From contig CP070727.1 in the NCBI GenBank assembly GCA_020350885.1, positions 1,971,946 through 2,035,945 on the forward strand: a DNA stretch of 64,000 bases, given 5' to 3'. The notes beneath the pieces are model-generated. The model had not been told where the DNA came from. It ran no database searches and saw nothing but the letters and a program-made list of their open reading frames with translations. The translations under genes were made by a program, and so were the position numbers. This DNA comes from a bacterium. Lineage in GTDB: Bacteria > Krumholzibacteriota > Krumholzibacteriia > Krumholzibacteriales > Krumholzibacteriaceae. Shown one piece after another: positions 53,983 through 61,769 of this stretch (position 1 is its first letter; each line of letters starts with the position of its first letter).

Positions 53983-54777
53983 ATGACAAACTTACTAATC
54001 GTCGGAGAACGCATAAACAGCAGTAACAGAGGGGCTAAGGAGATCCTCCAGGACCGGAACGCAGACGCGCTGCTCGAAATGGCACGCGACCAGGTCTCGG
54101 GAGGTGCCACGATCATCGATCTCAATGCATCGATGTTGATGGATGCCGAGACCGAGGTGCTCCACTGGGCGGCACAGTTGCTCTTGGAGACATTTCAGGT
54201 CCGGATCTCCTTCGACAGTCCGGACATCGAGATCCTGCTGCGCATGGCCTCACACTTCGGACGCGATGCTATCTGTAACTCCCTAACGAGCGACACCGAT
54301 ACACTCGACAGGGCACTTCCGGCCCTGGCAGAAACGGGGGCCGGTATCTTCATCATGCTTAAAAGCACGGCTGGCATACCCGATACGGCCGAGGGACGGA
54401 TCGCACTCGCCGAGTCTGCCGTCTCCGTGGCCGATACGCATGGAATAGCCCGGAACGATATCTTCCTCGATCCCGTCTTCACTCCGCTGGCCACCTCGCA
54501 CGGCGGATTGCATGTGGTGCTCGAGACGATCGCACTCCTCCGGGAGAGATTTCCCGGGTGCCACCGGGTAGGTGGACTCTCGAATGTCTCGTTCGGTCTC
54601 CCGATGAGGAGACTCCTCAACAGGACCTTTCTCGCCATGGCCGTTGCACGGGGACTCACAGCCGTAATCTGCGATCCCACGGATGCCAGGCTTATGGATA
54701 CACTAAGAGTATCAGAGGCGCTCACCGGGCTCGATCCCGGTTGCAGGGAGCTGCTTCGCTGGTACCGCTCACGGTAA
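53983..54777 (+). CDS. Methyltetrahydrofolate-binding methyltransferase-like protein
   Basis: 264 residues from ATG 53983 (AGGA box 7 bases before). It belongs to the dihydropteroate-synthase-like, pterin-binding fold of AcsE/MetH: GERINSSNRGAKEIL, ATIIDLNASMLMDAETE, FLDPVFTPLATSHGG, HRVGGLSNVSFGLPMR. In acetogens AcsE passes a methyl group from methyltetrahydrofolate to a corrinoid protein. No corrinoid protein or CODH/ACS gene is visible here, so the acceptor is unknown. Confidence 0.85.
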   Translation: MTNLLIVGERINSSNRGAKEILQDRNADALLEMARDQVSGGATIIDLNASMLMDAETEVLHWAAQLLLETFQVRISFDSPDIEILLRMASHFGRDAICNSLTSDTDTLDRALPALAETGAGIFIMLKSTAGIPDTAEGRIALAESAVSVADTHGIARNDIFLDPVFTPLATSHGGLHVVLETIALLRERFPGCHRVGGLSNVSFGLPMRRLLNRTFLAMAVARGLTAVICDPTDARLMDTLRVSEALTGLDPGCRELLRWYRSR

Positions 54778-55219
54778 ACCGGCTTTCCGGCATCCTCACG
54801 TGACGCCTTCATATTCGCCTTTCGTGGATCCATAGACTCATTTTGCTATCCCTAACATCACCTTTCGATTCCGACAAGGATCGATCCCCGACAGCTGGAG
54901 ATCCATAACATATCATTATGTAATCAGATACGTATCGAGGGTTGAAAGGCGGGAAAATGGCATAACTCTTGATTTCCCATAAGCACGCACGCGGAAAGTT
55001 CCCTGTTGGCTCGTGGGTTGTCCCTGACGTGTTTCTCATCCTCACGTGTTGTAGAAAGCTCGCGTCCAGGGGTACACGTTCCTGACGGGGAACTTTATTA
55101 TATTGTATCATACCTTACACCTTTGATACAAGTGATAGCTTTGGAGCGCACGGCACCGCATGACCCACGCCACCTCATATTTTCTCCTGAAAAAATTGTG
55201 ACTTATATCAATTTTTACT
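54778..55219. other. Long non-coding stretch before the HU gene
   Basis: About 440 bases without a convincing gene. It contains short AT-rich segments and no recognised riboswitch, RNA or repeat. The strong TTGACA motif at 55220 marks the end of this stretch. Confidence 0.5.
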
Positions 55220-55246
55220 TTGACAAGAATTTCTCTCTATGCTAAG
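55220..55246 (+). promoter_or_regulatory. Probable promoter of the HU gene
   Basis: TTGACA (55220-55225) is an exact -35 element. The best -10-like stretches are TATGCT (55238) and GCTAAG (55241), with short or sub-optimal spacers. The transcript would have a 5' leader of roughly 100 bases before ATG 55348. Confidence 0.45.
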
Positions 55247-55347
55247 GGTGTACCATTCAATCTGTTTCTGTGGTTGGGTCTTGGAAGTGCCTGTTATTAA
55301 ACTGGGTAGGTTACACAAGGGGCTCATTAACCGAGTGGGGTGATACG

Positions 55348-55623
55348 ATGACAAAGGCAGATCTTGTCGAGGAAATCGCAAGAGATACCGGTCTAAGCAA
55401 AAAAGACACGAGCATCGTTGTCAACCTTATCATTGACAATATTTGCAAGGCTCTCGCCGAGGGCGACAAGGTCGAGCTGAGGGGCTTCGGCAGCTTCAAG
55501 GTGAAGAGCAGAAAACCGAGAAAGGCGAGAAATCCACGAACCGGAGCATCGGTGGACGTTCCGGCAAAACTGGTGCCGTACTTCAAGGCCTCGAACGAGC
55601 TGAAGTCGAAGGTAAACAAGTAA
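55348..55623 (+). CDS. HU/IHF-family DNA-binding protein
   Basis: 91 residues, the standard HU length, starting with MTKADLVEEIARDTGLSKKD. The DNA-binding arm motif is GFGSFKVKSRKPRKARNPRTG, and the family tail includes FKASNELKSKVNK. A GGGGTGAT box precedes the ATG. The protein bends and compacts DNA. Confidence 0.96.
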   Translation: MTKADLVEEIARDTGLSKKDTSIVVNLIIDNICKALAEGDKVELRGFGSFKVKSRKPRKARNPRTGASVDVPAKLVPYFKASNELKSKVNK

Positions 55624-55657
55624 TACCGGACAGCCGGGCACCGGTAACATCTCAGAA

Positions 55658-55692
55658 AAATCCGTTTGCATAGTGCGAGCGGATTTCTATAT
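55658..55692 (+). terminator. Candidate terminator after the HU gene
   Basis: A 13-base-pair stem with two G-U pairs and a TAG loop is formed by AAATCCGTTTGCA and TGCGAGCGGATTT. The tail CTATATTATC is weakly T-rich. It lies 35 bases after the HU stop. Confidence 0.5.
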
Positions 55693-55740
55693 TATCTTTG
55701 ATCTTTAAAACGGATCGTTGCATCTTCGTAGGATGATATA

Positions 55741-55836
55741 ATGCCAAGTGGCAAGAAGAGAAAAAGAAAGAAAATAGCTACACACAAGAGGAAAAAACGC
55801 CTGCGTAAAGACCGCCACAAGAAGAAGAAACGGTAA
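55741..55836 (+). CDS. AURKAIP1/COX24-like 31-residue basic protein
   Basis: 31 residues: MPSGKKRKRKKIATHKRKKR followed by LRKDRHKKKKR. It is short and extremely basic, with an AGGATGAT box before the ATG. The family, known in Bacteroidetes-type bacteria and in mitochondria (AURKAIP1, COX24), is a small-subunit ribosome-associated protein. The gene was too short for ordinary gene calling but is complete. It stands 100 bases after HU. Confidence 0.9.
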   Translation: MPSGKKRKRKKIATHKRKKRLRKDRHKKKKR

Positions 55837-55983
55837 GGGCCGCGGACCTTTTTCATCGATCACACTGAAGCGAACGGTCGCGGCAAGGTTCGTGCTGCCT
55901 ACATTTACATAAAGCCAGTAACAGCAAAAAATCAAGGATTATACCCTGTGCTACGGTAGCGCAAGATTGGAGCTTGTACGAAG

Positions 55984-56340
55984 ATGAAAGAACGAAGAAA
56001 AGCACAGCGGGTGGAAGCGAAGCTAGCCATCAGTATTTCGGGGGGACGGGGGGAGGCGATGGGGCAGACACTCAATATCAGCACAAACGGTGTATACTTC
56101 AAGTCATCACGGTTTATCGAGCCCCTTACCAAGGTGCAACTGGAGCTCATTATTCCCGATCCAGCCGATCCAAAAAAAGAAGGAACTCCGGTCATGTGTG
56201 ACGGGCTCATCGTGAGGGTAGACCCGGAACAGGAAGATCCATCGGTCTCTATATATCATGCAGCCATCTTCTTCACCTATATCTCGGAATCCGCACAGAA
56301 AACCTTGGATAACTATATCAGGCGCCGGCTCACTGTGTAG
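55984..56340 (+). CDS. PilZ-domain protein
   Basis: 118 residues, a single PilZ domain with an N-terminal RRKAQR motif and NISTNGVYF, the two elements of the c-di-GMP-binding site. The rest is beta-barrel (PLTKVQLELIIPDPADPKK). The protein probably binds c-di-GMP and acts as an adaptor. There is no fused output domain. It is followed 213 bases later by the kinase array. Confidence 0.93.
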   Translation: MKERRKAQRVEAKLAISISGGRGEAMGQTLNISTNGVYFKSSRFIEPLTKVQLELIIPDPADPKKEGTPVMCDGLIVRVDPEQEDPSVSIYHAAIFFTYISESAQKTLDNYIRRRLTV

Positions 56341-56553
56341 ACGTGGTAGAGCCCTGGAACATGCCTATGGGGGCGATACCGTATTCGAAGCTCCGTTATA
56401 CGGACAGCGTACGTTCTGCCGTGAAGACCAGGATACCCTTCATAGATAATTTATTACATGTCAGGCTTTCCTATTGCAGTCCCACACCGCCTGTGGTAAA
56501 ACTCTGCCGTACCGATCGGGCATTCTGACAGTACGTGGCAGGGGGGTGTTCAT

Positions 56554-58635
56554 TTGTCTGAGAGGGGAACCATTCTCGTTGTCGATGACGAGGAATCCAT
56601 TCTCGATATGCTGCGGCAGTACCTATCGGATCGGGGTTTCGATGTGACCACCGCCGGAACGGGTGCACATGCGCTCAATCTACTCGAAGACAGTGCGTTC
56701 GACGTCGCACTCATCGATCTAAAGCTCCCGGATATTTCCGGTCTCGACATTATATCCCGCTTCAATGCGCGCCACCCCAATATGAAATGTATTATCATGA
56801 CGGCATTTGCAACGCTCGAGAGTACTATCGAAGCACTGCGTTTGAATGTGTCCGACTACATCGAGAAGCCGTTCGACCTCGTCAGGGTCGGGGAGGTGGT
56901 TGAGGCAGCGTACAGCCATATACAGCTCTCACGGGAGAACGAACAGACGCTCCGGCGGCTCGAGCAGGCCAACAAACAGCTTGAGGAGAACAAGAAAGAG
57001 CTGAACGATCGCATCCTGGACATGAACGAACGGCTCACCGAGACCAACGAGTCTCTCAAGAAACATGTGACTCGCCTGAAGATGCTTTACCAGATCGGGC
57101 GGGATATCAGCTCCAACGAGAACTGGAGCGATGCCCTCGATCGGTTCCTCATGGCCCTGTGTAAATACCTCGATGCGTCGGGCACCACGCTCCTCATGTT
57201 CAGTGATGCCGGGAGGAGTCTCAAGGTACGGACATCCTTTCATATGAAACCAGAGCTGATCGATCATGCCGTATCGATACTTCTCGAGGCACAGCAATTG
57301 GACAAGCTGCCCTCCGAAGTGTTTCATTTGGAAGGCTGCAGGGACGAGAACCCAAGAACCTGTCTCGGCATGAGGGAACCCTGGGAGCAAACGGTCATAC
57401 CCCTGATCTATAAGGGGAGATGGCTGGGATTTCTCATCATCGAGAAACAGTATCGCTCGCGACGTGATTACATGCACGACTATCATTTCATCAACACCAT
57501 CCAGACCATATTGACCGAAGAGGTTGCCAATGCGGTCAATATCAGCCGGTTGCGTAACCTGACGAGGTTTAACGAGACCGTCCTCGAAAATATCAACAGC
57601 GGGGTACTCACGACCGACAGGAACGGCACCATTATCTTCCTCAACGACAAGGCGAAGGAGTTCCTCGGTGATGCCGCCGAGGGTATTGTCGGGTTCGATT
57701 CACTCTTCCAGAACCCATTCGGAGGGGAAAGCCTCTTCCGCCACCTGATTTCCGGGAGGGATCGCAACTGCTTCCTCGAGGGGGCACTCAGGCTGCCGTC
57801 CGGTATGACCGTGCCCGTCAGGTTGAACGCCCGGGTCGTGGAGATCGACGAGTATCATGGAAAGACGATCGTGGCGGTGTTCGAGGATCTCACAGAACAC
57901 AAGGCGATGGAGGAGGAGCTGCGTCGCGCAGACCGGCTCAGATCACTGGGAGAGCTTGCGGCCGGCGTGGCACACGAAATCCGGAATCCGCTCACGGGAA
58001 TCGCGACGACCGCCCAGGTGCTGCGGGAGAAACTGAGCGGCGAGGACGACAAGGTGAAATACCTAGCCGTCATCCAGGAGGAGATCAACCGTCTCGACGA
58101 AATCATCCGGAACCTGCTCATCTTCTCACGGCCCACCCCACCGAACCCGGTCGAGCTCTCGCTCGGCACGATCCTCGAGAGGACCCTGGCCCTTATCGAG
58201 GATGAAGCGGGTGACCGGGGGGTCGAGATCGTCCTGGAGAATCAGCTCGAGAACGATCGCTGTTACCTCGACGGGGACCAGATCAAACAAATCGTTCTCA
58301 ATGTTGCCCTGAACGGGATCCAAGCATGCAGCAAGGGTGGCAGGCTCGCCGTCTCCATCCGCAAACCGGACGATCCCGCGTTTGTACGGATCGAGATGAG
58401 GGATACGGGTGAGGGGATTCCGGTGGAGATGGCGGGTAAAATCTACAATCCCTTCTTTACGACCCGTTCCGAGGGAACGGGTCTCGGCCTCTCGATATCG
58501 AGAAAGATGGTCGAAGGACACGGTGGGCACATCACTCACGAGAGTGAGCCCGGCAAGGGGACATCGTTCTTCATCGATCTACCACGGAAGATGATGGTGA
58601 CTACGGGTAGCGAGGAGACGGCAGGGGTTTCATAA
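56554..58635 (+). CDS. Receiver-GAF-PAS-histidine kinase (NtrB-like)
   Basis: 693 residues from a TTG with an AGGGGGG box. Domains: N-terminal receiver (VVDDEESILDML, DVALIDLKLPDISG), coiled-coil linker 130-190, GAF-like domain about 195-325, PAS about 335-440 (NGTIIFLNDKAKEFLGD), HisKA with GELAAGVAHEIRNPLTGI, and HATPase (NGIQACSKGG, MRDTGEGIPVEMAGK, TGLGLSISRKMVEGHGG). There are no transmembrane segments, so it is a soluble sensor. The receiver suggests a phosphorelay to the adjacent NtrC-like regulator. Confidence 0.95.
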   Translation: MSERGTILVVDDEESILDMLRQYLSDRGFDVTTAGTGAHALNLLEDSAFDVALIDLKLPDISGLDIISRFNARHPNMKCIIMTAFATLESTIEALRLNVSDYIEKPFDLVRVGEVVEAAYSHIQLSRENEQTLRRLEQANKQLEENKKELNDRILDMNERLTETNESLKKHVTRLKMLYQIGRDISSNENWSDALDRFLMALCKYLDASGTTLLMFSDAGRSLKVRTSFHMKPELIDHAVSILLEAQQLDKLPSEVFHLEGCRDENPRTCLGMREPWEQTVIPLIYKGRWLGFLIIEKQYRSRRDYMHDYHFINTIQTILTEEVANAVNISRLRNLTRFNETVLENINSGVLTTDRNGTIIFLNDKAKEFLGDAAEGIVGFDSLFQNPFGGESLFRHLISGRDRNCFLEGALRLPSGMTVPVRLNARVVEIDEYHGKTIVAVFEDLTEHKAMEEELRRADRLRSLGELAAGVAHEIRNPLTGIATTAQVLREKLSGEDDKVKYLAVIQEEINRLDEIIRNLLIFSRPTPPNPVELSLGTILERTLALIEDEAGDRGVEIVLENQLENDRCYLDGDQIKQIVLNVALNGIQACSKGGRLAVSIRKPDDPAFVRIEMRDTGEGIPVEMAGKIYNPFFTTRSEGTGLGLSISRKMVEGHGGHITHESEPGKGTSFFIDLPRKMMVTTGSEETAGVS

Positions 58636-58647
58636 AGGGGTTTCTCT

Positions 58648-60018
58648 ATGCCGAGACGCATTCTGATTATCGACGACGAAAAAGCCATACGGTGGTCTCT
58701 GGGCGAGGCCATGCAAACCATGGGGTATGAGTTTTCGGAGGCAGACAAGGGAAAGAAAGGCATCAAGCTCTTCAAGGACGATCCTGCAGACCTCGTCATT
58801 CTAGATCTCAAGCTTCCCGATATCAATGGTATTTCGGTATTGAAAAAGCTCAAGGCCATCGATCAGGACGTGCCGGTCATCATGATGACCGCGTACGGCG
58901 AGGTCACAACGGCGGTCGAGGCACTCAAGAGCGGGGCCTATGATTTCCTCCTCAAACCGTTCCAGCTCGAGAAGATCAAGGTCGCGGTGAGAAACGCCCT
59001 CGAATCGAGCAGAATGAAGGCGGAACTCCAGGATATCAAGAAGAAGGAACGGGAAACGTACAACTTCGAGAACTTCCTGGGTAAGAGTGAGCTCATGAAG
59101 GATGTATTCAACAAGGTCAAGAAGATCGGCAAGAGCAAGGCGAGCACGATCCTGATACAGGGTGAGAGTGGAACGGGCAAAGAGCTCGTAGCCCGGGCCA
59201 TACACGAGTGTTCGAACGTGGGCACGCGTCCATTCCTTGAGATCAACTGCGCCGCGCTGCCTGAAACCCTTCTCGAGAGTGAGCTGTTCGGTCACGAGAA
59301 AGGCGCCTTTACCGATGCCAAGTTCCGCAAGAAGGGGCTGTTCGAGCTCGCCGAAGGGGGTACGATCTTCCTGGATGAGATAGGAGAGATGGGAGTGACC
59401 CTCCAGAGCCGCCTCCTCAGGGTGATCGAGAACAAGACCTTCCGCCGCGTGGGCGGGGTCAAGGACCTGCGGGTCAATACACGGGTGATATCAGCCACGA
59501 ATAGAGACCTCAAGCAGGCCATCGCCGAGGGTACGTTTCGCAGCGATCTCTATTACCGGCTCCAGGTGATACCGATCTACCTGCCGCCACTGAAGGAACG
59601 CAAGGAGGATATCGTCCTGCTCGCGAACCACTTCATTTCGATCTTCAACAAGGAGTTCAAGAAGAAGATCAAGAAAGTAAACCGCGCGGTTGCCGGGCTT
59701 CTGGAGGGTTACTCGTGGCCGGGGAACGTACGCGAGCTGCGGAATGTCATCGAGCGGGCGATACTCCTCGAGGCGGAAGATGAACTGCTCGCCGAGCACC
59801 TGCCGCCGGAGATTTCAAAGGGAGGCGAGACACCTGATACCGAGCAGAGAACGGACAGCCTGAACGATCTGTATCCCATCAACCTGAAGGAGATGGAGAA
59901 AGTATTGATCCGCAAGACCCTCGAGGAAACTGGGGGCAACAAGTCGAAAGCGGCACGAATTCTGGGGATCAGCAGGCAAACACTGAGAGAGAAGACCAAG
60001 CTGTACAAACTTGACTGA
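58648..60018 (+). CDS. NtrC-family sigma-54-dependent response regulator
   Basis: 456 residues. Receiver with VLIIDDEKAIRWSL-like start (here ILIIDDEKAIRWSLGEAM) and DLVILDLKLPDINGI, AAA+ domain with GESGTGKELVARAIHE (Walker A), FLDEIGEMG and RVGGVKDLRVNTRVISATNR, and a C-terminal Fis-type HTH (NKSKAARILGISRQTLREK). The sigma-54-contact motif usually GAFTGA reads GAFTDA here (219-224). It probably is the cognate regulator of the kinase encoded 13 bases before. Confidence 0.95.
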   Translation: MPRRILIIDDEKAIRWSLGEAMQTMGYEFSEADKGKKGIKLFKDDPADLVILDLKLPDINGISVLKKLKAIDQDVPVIMMTAYGEVTTAVEALKSGAYDFLLKPFQLEKIKVAVRNALESSRMKAELQDIKKKERETYNFENFLGKSELMKDVFNKVKKIGKSKASTILIQGESGTGKELVARAIHECSNVGTRPFLEINCAALPETLLESELFGHEKGAFTDAKFRKKGLFELAEGGTIFLDEIGEMGVTLQSRLLRVIENKTFRRVGGVKDLRVNTRVISATNRDLKQAIAEGTFRSDLYYRLQVIPIYLPPLKERKEDIVLLANHFISIFNKEFKKKIKKVNRAVAGLLEGYSWPGNVRELRNVIERAILLEAEDELLAEHLPPEISKGGETPDTEQRTDSLNDLYPINLKEMEKVLIRKTLEETGGNKSKAARILGISRQTLREKTKLYKLD

Positions 60019-60113
60019 CCGGTGATCGGAGCCTACGGGGATAGCCCCCGGCGCGCGCACGTAAGGGCGGGATTCCCTGGAGATACCGATCATACCGATA
60101 CGAGGCACGATTG

Positions 60114-61589
60114 ATGAATCCGGAAATCTGGGCGCTCAGCGATGAGGAAACGGTTGACCTGTTCCTCACCGATTTGGCGGTGCGGGAGAAGCTGCATCTG
60201 CGGAAATTCAGAACCGTCCCCGAAGCCCTCAATGCGGAAGCGCCCGATGGAGGATTCCTGCTCGCCATCGACACGAGCGCTAGGTTCAAGAATTACCTCA
60301 CCATCATCAAACGCTTTCAAAAAAACTTATTCCTCTTCGATGTGATCGTATTTGGAGAGGCAAAACCGGCGGAGATCATCGAGCGGGAACGGGAAAGCGG
60401 GGTTGATCTCTACGTACCCATGCCGATCGATGTCGAGAACGGTTTCGTGCAGGCGGCACACCTCGCATCCATCCGACAGCTCAAGAGCACCGCCTCGATC
60501 ATCGGAAGATCGCAGGCCCTTCATGACATGCTCGAGACGGTGCTCCAGGTAGCACCGACCGAGGTCTCGGTGCTCATCCAGGGGGAGAGCGGCTCGGGCA
60601 AAGAGCTTACCGCCAAGGCGATACACGTAGTAAGCCGGAGGGCGGACAGACCCTTCGAGGCGATCAACTGCGGCGCACTTGCAGAGGGTGTCCTCGAAAG
60701 CGAGCTCTTCGGACACGAGAAGGGCTCCTTCACCGGCGCCGTCGCGCGCCGGCAGGGACTCTTCGAACGGGTGAACAAAGGGACGCTCTTTCTCGACGAG
60801 GTGGGCGAGATGTCCCTCAACATGCAGGTACGGCTCCTCAGGGTGATCGATACCGGAGAGTTCATGCGTGTGGGGGGTACCGAACGGCTCCATACGGATG
60901 TCAGGATCATAGCGGCCACGAACAGGGAGCTTGAGACGGCCGTCGAGGAAGGCCGTTTCCGTAAAGACCTCTATTACCGTCTCAGGGTCGTTCAGATACG
61001 AATCCCGCCGCTCAGGTCACGTCCGGAGGATATACCGCTTCTGGTCAACTTTTTTCTGGATCGATCAAGCACGACACACGGGAAGAAGATCCGGGGTATC
61101 GAAAAAGAAGGAATGGATCTCCTGCTACGGTATCCATGGCCCGGTAACGTGCGGGAGCTCGCAAATATGGTGGACAACCTCACGGTACTGAGCAAGGACA
61201 CGACGATCAGGGCCGCCGATATAGAGAGGCGGCTGCAGGAGCGCATGACGACCCAGACCTTTCCCGATCTCCCCGTACACGTCGAGAAGACGCGCGAGGA
61301 GATGGAACGTGAGCTGATACTCAACTCGCTCCTCTCCCTGCACAACGACGTGCGCGAGATCCTCTACATGCTCAAGGGGGAACGGGTACCGATGCCCGGC
61401 AGCTGGCGCCGCTGGGTGGAGGTGAAGGAAGCCACATCCGCCGAGACGAGGGATCTGAGTGATATGGAGCGAGAGGCGATCAAGGAAGCCCTGGTCGCAA
61501 ACGGTGGGAATCGCCGCCGTGCCGCCAAGCAGCTCGGCATCTCCGAGAGGACCCTCTACCGCCGCCTCAAAGAATACAACCTGGGCTGA
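60114..61589 (+). CDS. Sigma-54-dependent regulator with degenerate receiver
   Basis: 491 residues. The N-terminal 140 residues resemble a receiver fold (FLFDVIVFGEAKPAEII) but lack the acidic pocket and phospho-Asp, so it is unlikely to be phosphorylated. The AAA+ domain is complete: GESGSGKELTAKAIH, GSFTGAVARRQGLFE (GSFTGA at 204-209 in place of GAFTGA), FLDEVGEMS, RVGGTERL and LRSRPEDIPLLVN. Between AAA+ and the C-terminal HTH (NRRRAAKQLGISERTLYRRL) is a helical linker of about 100 residues. It follows the NtrC-like gene by 95 bases. Confidence 0.9.
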   Translation: MNPEIWALSDEETVDLFLTDLAVREKLHLRKFRTVPEALNAEAPDGGFLLAIDTSARFKNYLTIIKRFQKNLFLFDVIVFGEAKPAEIIERERESGVDLYVPMPIDVENGFVQAAHLASIRQLKSTASIIGRSQALHDMLETVLQVAPTEVSVLIQGESGSGKELTAKAIHVVSRRADRPFEAINCGALAEGVLESELFGHEKGSFTGAVARRQGLFERVNKGTLFLDEVGEMSLNMQVRLLRVIDTGEFMRVGGTERLHTDVRIIAATNRELETAVEEGRFRKDLYYRLRVVQIRIPPLRSRPEDIPLLVNFFLDRSSTTHGKKIRGIEKEGMDLLLRYPWPGNVRELANMVDNLTVLSKDTTIRAADIERRLQERMTTQTFPDLPVHVEKTREEMERELILNSLLSLHNDVREILYMLKGERVPMPGSWRRWVEVKEATSAETRDLSDMEREAIKEALVANGGNRRRAAKQLGISERTLYRRLKEYNLG

Positions 61590-61646
61590 GCATTGCGCGC
61601 CATTGCTTATCAGATTGTGATTCAACAAGTTGTGATGAATTTATCA

Positions 61647-61675
61647 TTGACATCATTACCTGTAACAGGTATAAT
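61647..61675 (+). promoter_or_regulatory. Consensus sigma-70 promoter
   Basis: TTGACA (61647-61652), a 17-base spacer, and TATAAT (61670-61675): both elements match the sigma-70 consensus exactly. The expected transcript starts near 61682, giving an 88-base leader for the gene at 61770. Confidence 0.85.
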
Positions 61676-61769
61676 CCTCTCCAATTTGATGTAACGCTTC
61701 TAGGGTTATCTTGCACCATATATCCTTCTATCTTCCAAACCTGCTCGTCAGGCGAAAAGAGGTGTTGGT

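Noticed and set aside
55834..55860. AAGGGCC...GGACCTTTTT after the COX24-type gene as a terminator
   Set aside because: The loop would be too small or the stem only 4 base pairs; possible but not supported.
56343..56528. Small plus-strand open frame between the PilZ and kinase genes
   Set aside because: No ribosome-binding site, biased and irregular composition, and no family resemblance.
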